From WLMZ01 sp031367435 (GTDB lineage Bacteria; Actinomycetota; Acidimicrobiia; Acidimicrobiales; Ilumatobacteraceae), in the NCBI GenBank assembly GCA_031367435.1, contig JANLPV010000106.1:1-7284 (forward strand): 7,284 nucleotides of DNA. Reading direction: 5' to 3'. The number at the start of each line of letters is the position of its first letter. The first letter of the stretch is position 1. The position numbers were made by a program, and so were the translations under genes. Positions 1-7,027 of the stretch are shown piece after piece. The notes beneath the pieces are model-generated. The model saw nothing but the letters and a program-made list of their open reading frames with translations, made no database searches and was not told the origin of the DNA.

Positions 1-101
1 GTGCTGTTCATCGGAACAGATCACACGCGAGTAGCTGGGCATCCCATAACTGGGCGCAGGCAAGGTGCTGCGAACGTGTGCCGCCCATAAGGAGCTACAA
101 C
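1..101 (+). other. Leader/upstream region of the DEAD-box helicase gene
   Basis: No gene can be confidently assigned here. One frame (1-90) is open from the window edge to a TAA at 88-90 and could be the last 29 codons of an upstream + strand gene, but nothing in its translation is recognisable. The stop would overlap the helicase ribosome binding site. The stretch 36-54 holds the short self-complementary words TGGG, CCCA and TGGG, which could form alternative tiny hairpins. I see no convincing -35/-10 promoter pair; CATAAC at 45-50 is only a weak -10 resemblance. Confidence 0.3.
89..94 (+). promoter_or_regulatory. Shine-Dalgarno sequence that fixes the helicase start
   Basis: AAGGAG lies 7 nt upstream of the GTG at 102, which is ideal spacing. 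An in-frame GTG at 78 lies upstream of this element and has no comparable site in front of it. The protein starting at 102 begins just before the conserved Q-motif phenylalanine, as is usual in this family. Together these favour 102 over 78 as the true start. Confidence 0.85.
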
Positions 102-2492
102 GTGTCCCAATCATTTGCAGATCTTGGCGTCCCCGCGCGCCTCGTCGAAGCACTCGCCGCTGATGGCATTACCGAACCGTTCCCGGTTCAGGCCATCACC
201 CTCCCCGATGCCCTCGCCGGCAAAGACCTGTGCGGGCGTGCCCCAACAGGTTCAGGCAAGACGCTTGGCTTCGGTATCCCCATGATGGTGCGCATCGGCC
301 AGGCCGCCCCGCACCGTCCCACTGGCCTCGTGCTTGTGCCAACCCGTGAACTCGCCGAGCAAGTGCAGAAGGTGTTCGTCACCCTCGGTCGCGCTCAGTG
401 GCGATTCGTGCAGGCCATTTATGGCGGTGCCTCGTTCGGCCCGCAGATTCATTCGTTGCGTAAGGGTGCGTCGGTGGTGGTCGCCACTCCTGGTCGCCTC
501 ATCGATATCATCGAGAAGGGCTACTGCGACCTCAGCGCCGTCGAGGTCTGTGTCATCGACGAAGCCGACCGCATGGCCGACCTCGGTTTCATGCCCGACG
601 TGCGCAAGATTCTCGACATGACGCCGAATACGCGCCAAACCATGCTGTGGTCGGCAACCCTCGACGGCGACGTCAAGGAACTGATTCGCGATTACATGAA
701 AGATCCCGTACGCCACGACCTCATGGCCGACGTCGATCAGGCGCCCGTCGATCACCGTTTCGTGGTGACCCGCCCGTCTGAGCGCATCGACGCTGCGGTT
801 GCGCTGATCGAGGAGCACGGCCCAACGGTTGTGTTCGTCAAGACCCGCTATGGCGTCGACGATGTCAGCGAAGACCTCAACCGCGCCGGTGTCAAAGCTG
901 GCGCGTTACATGGCGCACGTAGTCAAGCCGTTCGTCAGCGCACGCTCGACGATTTCAAGCGAGGCAAGATTCAAGCCCTCGTCGCCACCGACGTTGCGGC
1001 TCGCGGCATTCACGTTGACAACGTCAGTCTCGTACTGCATTACGACCTCCCCGACAACGACAAGGACTACACCCATCGTTCGGGTCGCACAGGGCGTGCT
1101 GGCAACGCCGGTCTCGTGATTGCATTCGTACCACCGAGCCGGCAGCGCATTGCGCAGCGGATGAGCGACAGCGTAAACGCCGAGGTCAGCTGGGAGCAGG
1201 GCGAGAAGCCAATCGAACGAGTGCCCGCGGGCGAGCGCGAAACCGGCAACCGAGATCGCGGCGAGCGCGAGCGTGGCGGATACTCCGGGCGCGGCGATCG
1301 CAATGCAGATCGTGGCAGCTACAGCGATCGCGGCAGCCGTGGCGGCTACTCCGATCGTGGCTACTCAGATCGCGGCGCCTCAGATCGCGGCTACACCGCT
1401 CGTGGCGCATCGAGCGATCGCGGCGCATCGAGCGACCGCGGTGGCTACGCAGATCGGGGCGGCTCCTCCTCGGATCGCCCGACTTATGGCGATCGCCCGA
1501 GCTCTGGGGATCGCGGCGATCGCGGCGGCTACGCAGGTCGCGGCGCATCGAACGACCGTCCTGGCTACCAGGGTCGCAACGACCGCAACGACGGGCCACC
1601 ACGCGACCGCAACGACTGGTCACCACGACCACGCCGTGACGACGACCGCAGCAACGACGCGCCAGCGGCGCGTGAACGGCCCGCCTACGGCGCGGATCGC
1701 GGCGGTTACGCAGGTCGCGGCGCATCGAACGACCGTCCCGGCTACCAAGGTCGCAACGACCGCAACGATGGACCACCGCGCGAAGGCAACGACCGTCCCG
1801 GCTACCAGGGTCGCAACGATCGCAACGATGGACCACCGCGCGAACGCAACGACGGCGCACCACGCGACCGCAACGACTGGTCACCACGACCACGTCGCGA
1901 CGACGACCGCAGCAATGAGCGTGGTCGCTTCAATCGTGACGATCGTCCGCGGTTCAGCCCCGACCGTTCGAACGATCAACGACCAGGTGGCGCACGACCA
2001 GCGGGCGCACGACCAGCCGGCGCACGACCCGCCGGTGATCGCCCAGGGTTTGCACGCGACGGACAACGTCCTCCGTACGGTCGCGACGGCAGCAGCGATC
2101 GGCCATGGCGCAACCGTGACGACGCAGCCGGCGATCGGCCGCGCTACAGCAGCGACCGCAATGAAAGGCCCGACCGCGCAGACCGCTCGGCCGCACCAAC
2201 GGGCGACGCTCGTGCAAGCCGTCCGGCCTACGGAGCAGGCAAACCGGGCGGCTTCGGTGGTAACGCGACCGGTGGCGGCTACAAGGGCCGCTCCGATCGG
2301 CCAGGCGGCTTCGGTGGCAACACCGGTGGCGCCAACTCAGGCGGTGGCTACAAGAGCGGTGGCTACAAGGGCGCCGCAGGTAAGACCTCGGGTGGTTTCA
2401 AGCCGGGCGGCACACGCACTGGTGGTTTCAAGCCGGGCGGCTTCAAGCGCGGTCCAGGCGTCACCGACAAGCGTCGCCCGCAAGGCGACTGA
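102..2492 (+). CDS. DEAD-box ATP-dependent RNA helicase with long RGG/RD-rich disordered tail
   Basis: This is a cytoplasmic superfamily 2 RNA helicase that unwinds or remodels RNA using ATP. Family roles include mRNA turnover, ribosome assembly and cold adaptation; which applies here cannot be told. Numbering the 796-residue product from GTG 102, the core is complete: Q-motif (F5, GITEPFPVQ 22-30), Walker A APTGSGKT 47-54, Ia PTRELA 80-85, Ib TPGR 129-132, DEAD 153-156, SAT 184-186, motif IV VVFVKT 243-248, motif V beginning ATDVAARG at 295, motif VI HRSGRTGRAG 325-334. The core ends near 352. The remaining ~420 residues are low-complexity: first RG, SDRG and GGY repeats, then NDR/GRND/PRPRRDDD repeats, then three GARPA units (630-644), then Lys/Gly GGYK and GGFKPGG repeats to the end. 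The usual family tail is far shorter. It is probably an RNA-binding or condensate-forming tail (inference). RhlE, DeaD/CsdA or another subfamily is possible, so I give no symbol. Confidence 0.95.
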   Translation: MSQSFADLGVPARLVEALAADGITEPFPVQAITLPDALAGKDLCGRAPTGSGKTLGFGIPMMVRIGQAAPHRPTGLVLVPTRELAEQVQKVFVTLGRAQWRFVQAIYGGASFGPQIHSLRKGASVVVATPGRLIDIIEKGYCDLSAVEVCVIDEADRMADLGFMPDVRKILDMTPNTRQTMLWSATLDGDVKELIRDYMKDPVRHDLMADVDQAPVDHRFVVTRPSERIDAAVALIEEHGPTVVFVKTRYGVDDVSEDLNRAGVKAGALHGARSQAVRQRTLDDFKRGKIQALVATDVAARGIHVDNVSLVLHYDLPDNDKDYTHRSGRTGRAGNAGLVIAFVPPSRQRIAQRMSDSVNAEVSWEQGEKPIERVPAGERETGNRDRGERERGGYSGRGDRNADRGSYSDRGSRGGYSDRGYSDRGASDRGYTARGASSDRGASSDRGGYADRGGSSSDRPTYGDRPSSGDRGDRGGYAGRGASNDRPGYQGRNDRNDGPPRDRNDWSPRPRRDDDRSNDAPAARERPAYGADRGGYAGRGASNDRPGYQGRNDRNDGPPREGNDRPGYQGRNDRNDGPPRERNDGAPRDRNDWSPRPRRDDDRSNERGRFNRDDRPRFSPDRSNDQRPGGARPAGARPAGARPAGDRPGFARDGQRPPYGRDGSSDRPWRNRDDAAGDRPRYSSDRNERPDRADRSAAPTGDARASRPAYGAGKPGGFGGNATGGGYKGRSDRPGGFGGNTGGANSGGGYKSGGYKGAAGKTSGGFKPGGTRTGGFKPGGFKRGPGVTDKRRPQGD
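1521..1919 (+). repeat. Imperfect large in-frame duplication in the helicase tail
   Basis: The segment beginning at 1521 (R474 of the 796-residue product) recurs at 1698 (R533), an offset of 177 nt or 59 codons. The first 40 nt differ at a single base, GGCGGCT versus GGCGGTT. The distal part of the first copy, which encodes RDRNDWSPRPRRDDDRSN, recurs near 1862, an offset of 261 nt, because extra units were inserted in the second copy. All offsets are multiples of three, so the reading frame is kept. The high nucleotide identity points to recent duplication or slippage. Confidence 0.85.
1731..1850 (+). repeat. 60-nt tandem repeat, two copies, in the helicase tail
   Basis: Units 1731-1790 and 1791-1850 are adjacent and differ by eye at three positions. 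They encode a 20-residue unit of the type DRPGYQGRNDRNDGPPRE plus a Gly/Arg-Asn link. One more partial copy of the same unit lies at 1554-1605 in the upstream duplicate. The unit length keeps frame. This locus is a likely site of copy-number variation between strains. Confidence 0.88.
1989..2033 (+). repeat. 15-nt triplicate encoding GARPA
   Basis: Three head-to-tail 15-nt units (1989-2003, 2004-2018, 2019-2033) encode GARPA-GARPA-GARPA, residues 630-644 of the helicase. Unit 2 differs from unit 1 at its last base. Unit 3 has a CCC proline codon in place of CCA. This is a classic in-frame microsatellite-like expansion. Confidence 0.85.
2241..2489 (+). repeat. Lys/Gly/aromatic repeat segment at the helicase C-terminus
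   Basis: Codons 714-796 encode GGFGGN, GGYK and GGFKPGG repeats. The 20-nt word GGTGGTTTCAAGCCGGGCGG occurs at 2391-2410 and again at 2421-2440, 30 nt apart. A similar GGCGGCTTCGGTGG word occurs at 2247-2260 and 2304-2317. Lysine reappears here after 344 lysine-free residues, so this is compositionally a different module from the Arg/Asp-rich segment before it. Confidence 0.8.
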
Positions 2493-2524
2493 ACACCACG
2501 CATTCGGGCATCAGCGTGGGTTGG
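2493..2524. terminator. Possible shared terminator between convergent genes
   Basis: Only 32 nt separate the helicase stop from the stop of the VWA gene on the other strand. CCACGC at 2496-2501 pairs with GCGTGG at 2514-2519, giving a 6-bp GC-rich stem with a 12-nt loop. No T-run follows on either strand, so it is not a canonical intrinsic terminator. It could act with Rho, or the transcripts could simply overlap. Confidence 0.3.
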
Positions 2525-3733
2525 TCACGGTCGGGTCACGAGACCTTGCTGACCAGCCCACGTGCCCAAGTCACTGCGATTAATTGCCGCGGCGAGTAGG
2601 TCGGCGAACGAACCCGGCGTGCACGCAAACGCTGGCACGCCGAGTTCGGCAAGAGCGCTGGCTGCACCACGATCGAACGCGGGCGCACCTTCGTCGCTCA
2701 GCGCGAGCAGCGCCACGCACGTCACCCCGCTACGCGCCATCGACCCAATTCGCGCCACGAAATCGCCGCCGGGGGTGCCTTCATGCAGATCACTCACGAC
2801 GATCAGCACTGTCTCGGTGGGTCTGGTGATGAGTGATTGACAGTAGGCCATGGCGCGATTGATATCGGTGCCACCTCCGAGCTGAATGCCAAACAGCAGA
2901 TCGACTGGATCGTGCATGTGCTCGGTGAGATCGACGACGCTGGTGTCAAACGAGATGAGCCGGGTCTGCAGCGAACGCACCGATGCGAGGGCCGCGCCGA
3001 ACACACTCGCGTACACAACGCTGTCGCTCATCGATCCGCTCTGGTCGATGGCAATGATGATTTCGCGGCGCACGGCCGTGGCGCGCCGCGAGTAACCAAT
3101 GACCGTGTTTGGGATGATCGTCTTGAGCGACGGTTGATAGTTGGCCAAGTTGGAGCGAATCGTGCGATCCCAGTCGATGTCGCCAGGCCGCGGCCGACGC
3201 GTGCGTGCCGTGCGCGCCAACGCACCGCGAACAGCTTGCAATGTCGGCTGGGCCAGCCGTTCGTGAAGCTGGGTAACGACGCGACCAACGACGAGCCGCG
3301 CAGTCGCCCGTGTTGTATCGGGCAGCAGATGTTGCAACGACAACAACGTGGTGACGAGATGAATGTCTGGTTCGATCGCATCGAGCATCTCTGGCTCGAG
3401 CAGCATTCGCTGCAGGTTGAGCCGATCGATCGCGTCACGCTGCATGACCTGAACAACCTCGGACGGGAAGTATCTGCGTATGTCGCCAAGCCAGCGCGCC
3501 ACGTTTGGGGCCGATGCGGCCAAACCGCCAGCGCGCTTGGCACTACGCCCCCGCGAGCCGGTGTTCGGCGGTGCGTCGTACAGCGCACTGAGCGCCGCGT
3601 CGATACCACGATCGTCACCCTCTAGTTGCACTCCCGTGCCGTCGGTCGTTTCCGTGGTGTCGCCACCGAGCACCATTCGCCAACGGCGGAGGCGCTCGCC
3701 TTCATGCACGCGGACGTCGTCGGGCGCGCTCAT
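2525..3733 (-). CDS. VWA-domain protein, YehP-like, with intact MIDAS site
   Basis: The 402-residue product starts at ATG 3733, which overlaps the TGA of the upstream DUF5682 gene as ATGA, implying translational coupling. The open frame runs 71 codons further upstream, but that part overlaps the DUF5682 gene and looks non-biological (Arg/Cys-rich). After a variable N-terminus, residues about 80-170 form a helical region (WLGDIRRYFP, VVQVMQRDAIDR, LLEPEML, LLSLQHLLPDTTR) typical of this subfamily. The VWA domain spans about 222-385. Its metal-ion-dependent adhesion site is complete: DQSGS (D230, S232, S234), T289 in GGGTD, and D315 in SDLHEG. There is no signal peptide or membrane segment, so it is probably cytoplasmic. 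In other MoxR-VWA pairs the VWA protein works with the AAA+ ring and binds the target. Here the partner would be the ATPase two genes upstream. E. coli YehP is the closest named relative I recognise; I give no symbol because orthology is not shown. Confidence 0.9.
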   Translation of the reverse strand: MSAPDDVRVHEGERLRRWRMVLGGDTTETTDGTGVQLEGDDRGIDAALSALYDAPPNTGSRGRSAKRAGGLAASAPNVARWLGDIRRYFPSEVVQVMQRDAIDRLNLQRMLLEPEMLDAIEPDIHLVTTLLSLQHLLPDTTRATARLVVGRVVTQLHERLAQPTLQAVRGALARTARTRRPRPGDIDWDRTIRSNLANYQPSLKTIIPNTVIGYSRRATAVRREIIIAIDQSGSMSDSVVYASVFGAALASVRSLQTRLISFDTSVVDLTEHMHDPVDLLFGIQLGGGTDINRAMAYCQSLITRPTETVLIVVSDLHEGTPGGDFVARIGSMARSGVTCVALLALSDEGAPAFDRGAASALAELGVPAFACTPGSFADLLAAAINRSDLGTWAGQQGLVTRP

Positions 3734-5973
3734 CGGGCAGCGCCGAGCAATTGGGCCACGGTGTCGAGCGCAACAGCCACACGTTCGCTCGACAGCGCGT
3801 ACGAACCAAGGGCAAGCGTGGGTGCCGCGCCCGTGCGCACGCGTTCGCCGATCTGGCGACGCTCGGCGAGTTCGAACGTGCCGAACGTACGGCGCAACAG
3901 AGGCAGCGCCTCCACGAATGATGTGGAGTCGAGTGTGGCCAACCACTGATCGAGTACCGCGAGTAGCTCTGCATCGTGAACAAGAACCACGCCCGAGCCC
4001 CCGAGGAATCCCTCGATGAAGGCGGCACCATCGGCTGGTGGTGTGCCGCGTGAGAGCGCGCGCGAAACCCGCCGCTCGATCTCGATCGGCACAAGTCGGG
4101 CCGCATCAGCGAGAAGCCTCGTGGCGCGGCCCTGTAACGATGGATGCACTCGATCGCGTTCGACGAGGTCGCCGAGCGCTTCATGAAAATTCTGCAGCAA
4201 GCGATCGCCGCCGACCAACGACAGGGCCGCCTGCGTCTCGTTGATCTGAGCACCCATGGCAATCGCGGCATCGTTGCTGAGACTCATGCACGCTGGCGTA
4301 AGGCCGGCGGAGATTCGTACAACGATGCTCTGCAGTACCGAGCCGAGCGACTCGGCGTCGGTGCCACGCACATCGCCATAGCGAACGGTTCGCGACAGCG
4401 CCGGCAGCGCATCCATGAGGCGCGCCACATCAAGGTCGAGGGCGGCGCGTTCGGCGATGAGCGCCACTAGTCCGGGCAGAACATCCACGACATCGGCCAG
4501 CAAACACTTTTCAACTGCAGTAGTGAGCTCGGCCAACGACTGCGCCCCCATCGCGTGCTGTGTGAGCATCGCCGCTGAGGCAGCCTCGATTGTCGTGCCG
4601 AATGCGCTTGCCTCGATGAGGCGCACCTCAAGTTCGGGCTCCCACAACAGTTGCCAGGTCTCTCGGAAAGTACCAACGGATCGTCGGCCGTCGACCTCGC
4701 GACCCCACGGCACGCCGAGCACAACGAGTCGGTGCAGAAGTCGTGAACGTGAGAGGTCGAGCGTTTTGCGCAGGTCGAGTTCGAGCGACTTCGGTGCCGC
4801 GTCGGGTTTGAGACGCAGTCGCTTCTGCTCGAGCGCGAGATTACGTGCCAGCGGCACCATCGGGGTGTGCGTTGGAACGTGACCGATGAGGGTACCGACG
4901 ACGAGTTCGTTGCTGAGCAGGCGCATCGGTGTGTCGGTGCCGTCGCCGAGCACCGCACGGGCGGCGTCGCTCACCTCGATCAGTCCGGCCAACGGTCGAC
5001 CGCGTAACGCAGCCAGTGATGTTGCGAGCCGCGTCGCCTCAACCACATCGGCGGCCGAGGCGCCGTAATCTGCCGCACGCAACACGCGTGCGGCCTCGGT
5101 GAACCACCGCGCCACAGTCTGGCTACCGGGATGGGTGAAGAGATGGTGGTACCAACCAGGTGCGGTAACTCCCGCGCCGTAGCCGGTTGCGGAGGCGAGA
5201 CGGCGATGCGTCCACGGCACCCACGTGATGGCCACCTTGGTTTTTGGCATGCCGCGCAACAGCGCTGCATCGAGCCGTGCTTGTTTGTTGTCGTGCGCCA
5301 TCGCAAGTGCGGGCACATGCCACGCACCGCAGACCACTGCGATGCGGGTAAACCCATCGGCGATCGCGCCTCGAATGCCAGTGCGCATCTGTGCCTCACG
5401 GCGACGTTCGATGGGATCGGATGGCACGAAGTCGGGTTCGTACGCCTCACGCAACACAGTCATCGCATCTGCAAGCGCAGCAAACACCGAGCTGCCTTCA
5501 CGATGCTCGACGACGTCTTCCCACCATCGCTCCGCGTCGTCGTAGCCGGCGGCAAGGGCGAGTTCACCGAGCGGGTCGCGCGGCCGCTGTTCGGCCTGAC
5601 CTAATGTTGGCTGATCGTCGATGGGCCACGTGGCAAGCGCGTTGGTAAGGGCCAGATCGATGAAGCGAACAGGCACATCGGCATCGGCTGCCCATTGCAA
5701 CGCAACCCACTCGGGGCTGAACGATGCGTACGGGTAGAACACTGCGTTGTCGGGCTGACCAATGGCATAGCCCAGCATCGTGACTGGTGGACACATCGTT
5801 GGATCTGCTGCGAGCGATGCAATTGAGTCGGCTTCGCGGGGGCCTTCGATGAGCACGATGTCGGCAGGATCATCGGCCAGAGCTCGCCGAACAGCGAGTG
5901 CCGACCCGGGACCGTGATGGCGAATGCCGTACAGGCGCACACTCGCTGTGGACTCCGCGGTTGGGGTAACCAT
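3730..5973 (-). CDS. DUF5682 family protein, YehM-like, function unknown
   Basis: The 747-residue product starts at ATG 5973, 4 nt after the AAA+ stop. The frame runs 40 codons further upstream inside the AAA+ gene, but that stretch lacks family features. I recognise DUF5682 from the N-terminal YGIRHHGPGSA (15-25), LIEGP (41-45), PYASFSPEW (81-89), GAWHVPAL (216-223) and, near the C-terminus, a segment at about 650-711 with GFLGGSG, LVHDAELL, LLRRTF and ERRQIGE. The length is close to E. coli YehM. No signal peptide or clear transmembrane helix is visible, and the middle (about 350-640) is mostly helical-looking. The spaced GIRHH, E43, REAQM (193-197) and GAWH residues recall the metal-site motifs of the TIKI/TraB/EreA/ChaN hydrolase superfamily (inference). 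No biochemical role is established to my knowledge. Its position between the ATPase and the VWA gene suggests it is the client or effector of that pair. Confidence 0.88.
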   Translation of the reverse strand: MVTPTAESTASVRLYGIRHHGPGSALAVRRALADDPADIVLIEGPREADSIASLAADPTMCPPVTMLGYAIGQPDNAVFYPYASFSPEWVALQWAADADVPVRFIDLALTNALATWPIDDQPTLGQAEQRPRDPLGELALAAGYDDAERWWEDVVEHREGSSVFAALADAMTVLREAYEPDFVPSDPIERRREAQMRTGIRGAIADGFTRIAVVCGAWHVPALAMAHDNKQARLDAALLRGMPKTKVAITWVPWTHRRLASATGYGAGVTAPGWYHHLFTHPGSQTVARWFTEAARVLRAADYGASAADVVEATRLATSLAALRGRPLAGLIEVSDAARAVLGDGTDTPMRLLSNELVVGTLIGHVPTHTPMVPLARNLALEQKRLRLKPDAAPKSLELDLRKTLDLSRSRLLHRLVVLGVPWGREVDGRRSVGTFRETWQLLWEPELEVRLIEASAFGTTIEAASAAMLTQHAMGAQSLAELTTAVEKCLLADVVDVLPGLVALIAERAALDLDVARLMDALPALSRTVRYGDVRGTDAESLGSVLQSIVVRISAGLTPACMSLSNDAAIAMGAQINETQAALSLVGGDRLLQNFHEALGDLVERDRVHPSLQGRATRLLADAARLVPIEIERRVSRALSRGTPPADGAAFIEGFLGGSGVVLVHDAELLAVLDQWLATLDSTSFVEALPLLRRTFGTFELAERRQIGERVRTGAAPTLALGSYALSSERVAVALDTVAQLLGAAR

Positions 5974-5977
5974 GACG

Positions 5978-7027
5978 TCAGCGCAGCGAGAGTGAATCGA
6001 GGTACTCGCGCCAGACCACGGTGTCGTGTACCGGATCTTTGATGACCGTGGATTCGATGCCGCCGAGCAATGTGTCGAACTGCAGTCTGCCATCGCCGAG
6101 ATGGGCGGCCATCGAAATGCCCTGCACCATCACGGAGATCGCTTCGGCCGTGCTCATCGTGCCCGACGGTGTCTTGAACTTGATACGACCGTCTTCGCTC
6201 TGACCGGTGCGTAGTTCGCGAAACACCGTGACTACTCGACGGATCTCGTCGGCCGACGAGGTGACTGCGGGCAACGCAAGCATGCTCGCCATCGCGGCGA
6301 CACGTTGGGTAACGATCAACACCTCGTCTTCGACGGTGGCTGGCGTTGGTAGCACGACGGTGTTGAACCGGCGCCGCAACGCGCTCGACAATTCGTTGAC
6401 ACCGCGATCACGGCTGTTGGCCGTGGCGATCAGGTTGAACCCCGGCCGGGCCTGCATCTCGCCACCCAACTCGGGAATAGGTAACACCTTCTCGCTGAGC
6501 ACGGTGATGAGCGCGTCCTGCACGTCGCTTGGCATGCGCGTGAGTTCTTCGATGCGCACGACTGAGCCATGTTCCATTGCCCGATACACCGGCGAAGGCA
6601 CCAATGCGGCAGGGCTCGGACCCTCGGCCAACAGACGCGCGTAGTTCCAGCCGTAACGCACAGCTTCTTCGGCGGTGCCCGCGGTGCCCTGAACCAGCAG
6701 CGTTGAGTCTGCGCTGATCGCGGCAGCAAGATGTTCGCTCACCCACGTCTTCGCGGTACCGGGTAGGCCGAGCAACAACAGGGCACGATCGGTAGCCAGC
6801 GTGGCAACGGCGACCTCGATCAGCCGACGCGGACCCACATATTTGGCCGTGATGACAGTGCCATCGGCGAGCGTGCCACCCATCAGATATACGACGACTG
6901 CCCACGGCGACAACTTCCATCGGGGGGGCCTGGGGTGTGTGTCGTTGGCCGCCAGCGCGGCGAGTTCATGAGCGAACTCGAACTCTGCGTGAGGCCGAAG
7001 GACGTCGGCCGAATCGGGCTGTTTCAC
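5978..7027 (-). CDS. MoxR-type AAA+ ATPase, YehL-like
   Basis: This is a 349-residue single-domain AAA+ ATPase, expected to form a cytoplasmic hexamer that remodels a partner using ATP. Walker A is GLPGTAKT (87-94). The Walker B region reads VVRIEEL (156-162), so the usual D-E pair is E160-E161. Sensor 1 is ATANSRDRG with N204. Arginine-finger candidates are R218-R220 in ALRRRFN. The stretch TRMPSDVQDALITVLSEK (163-180) followed by PIPEL is characteristic of the MoxR/YehL branch. The start is GTG 7027, overlapping the upstream TGA as GTGA; no strong Shine-Dalgarno is visible, which fits coupled translation. Length is normal for MoxR proteins. Its downstream neighbours, DUF5682 and VWA, are the standard companions of YehL-type ATPases, so it is very likely the motor of that system. 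RavA or CbbQ type is less likely because of the neighbours. Confidence 0.92.
   Translation of the reverse strand: MKQPDSADVLRPHAEFEFAHELAALAANDTHPRPPRWKLSPWAVVVYLMGGTLADGTVITAKYVGPRRLIEVAVATLATDRALLLLGLPGTAKTWVSEHLAAAISADSTLLVQGTAGTAEEAVRYGWNYARLLAEGPSPAALVPSPVYRAMEHGSVVRIEELTRMPSDVQDALITVLSEKVLPIPELGGEMQARPGFNLIATANSRDRGVNELSSALRRRFNTVVLPTPATVEDEVLIVTQRVAAMASMLALPAVTSSADEIRRVVTVFRELRTGQSEDGRIKFKTPSGTMSTAEAISVMVQGISMAAHLGDGRLQFDTLLGGIESTVIKDPVHDTVVWREYLDSLSLR

Noticed and set aside
1294..1523. Cluster of five GCGATCGC octamers (1294, 1324, 1414, 1489, 1516), resembling the cyanobacterial HIP1 word
   Set aside because: All spacings are multiples of three and most copies fall on Ser/Gly-Asp-Arg codons, so the DRG protein repeat explains them. 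Only scattered single copies (4201, 5360) occur elsewhere in the window.
1186..1893. A 235-codon open frame on the - strand opposite the helicase tail
   Set aside because: It is Arg/Cys/His-rich nonsense mirroring the DRG/RND repeats, with no recognisable domain, and it is fully contained opposite a strongly supported gene.
1273..2583. A 436-codon open frame on the + strand within the helicase tail, in a different frame
   Set aside because: Its translation is monotonous Ala/Thr/Val from reading GAT-CGC-GGC type codons out of phase. It has no domain, and the lack of stops is explained by GC-rich repetitive codons of the true frame.
3028..3618. Other long open frames opposite or inside the VWA and DUF5682 genes (for example 3028-3618 - strand, 2837-3625 + strand)
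   Set aside because: They are shadow frames of GC-rich coding DNA without domains, and they lie over genes with clear motif support.
3734..3946. 71-codon N-terminal extension of the VWA reading frame
   Set aside because: It overlaps the well-supported DUF5682 coding region and has an improbable Arg/Cys-rich composition. The ATGA junction at 3730-3733 gives a natural start.
5973..5980. Perfect palindrome TGACGTCA at the ATPase/DUF5682 junction
   Set aside because: It is formed by the TGA stop, the 4-nt gap and the first base of ATG. An 8-bp palindrome inside an operon is easily due to chance, and no second copy supports an operator.
5974..6093. 40-codon N-terminal extension of the DUF5682 reading frame
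   Set aside because: It lies inside the ATPase gene, while the family's conserved N-terminal motif begins about 15 residues after ATG 5973.
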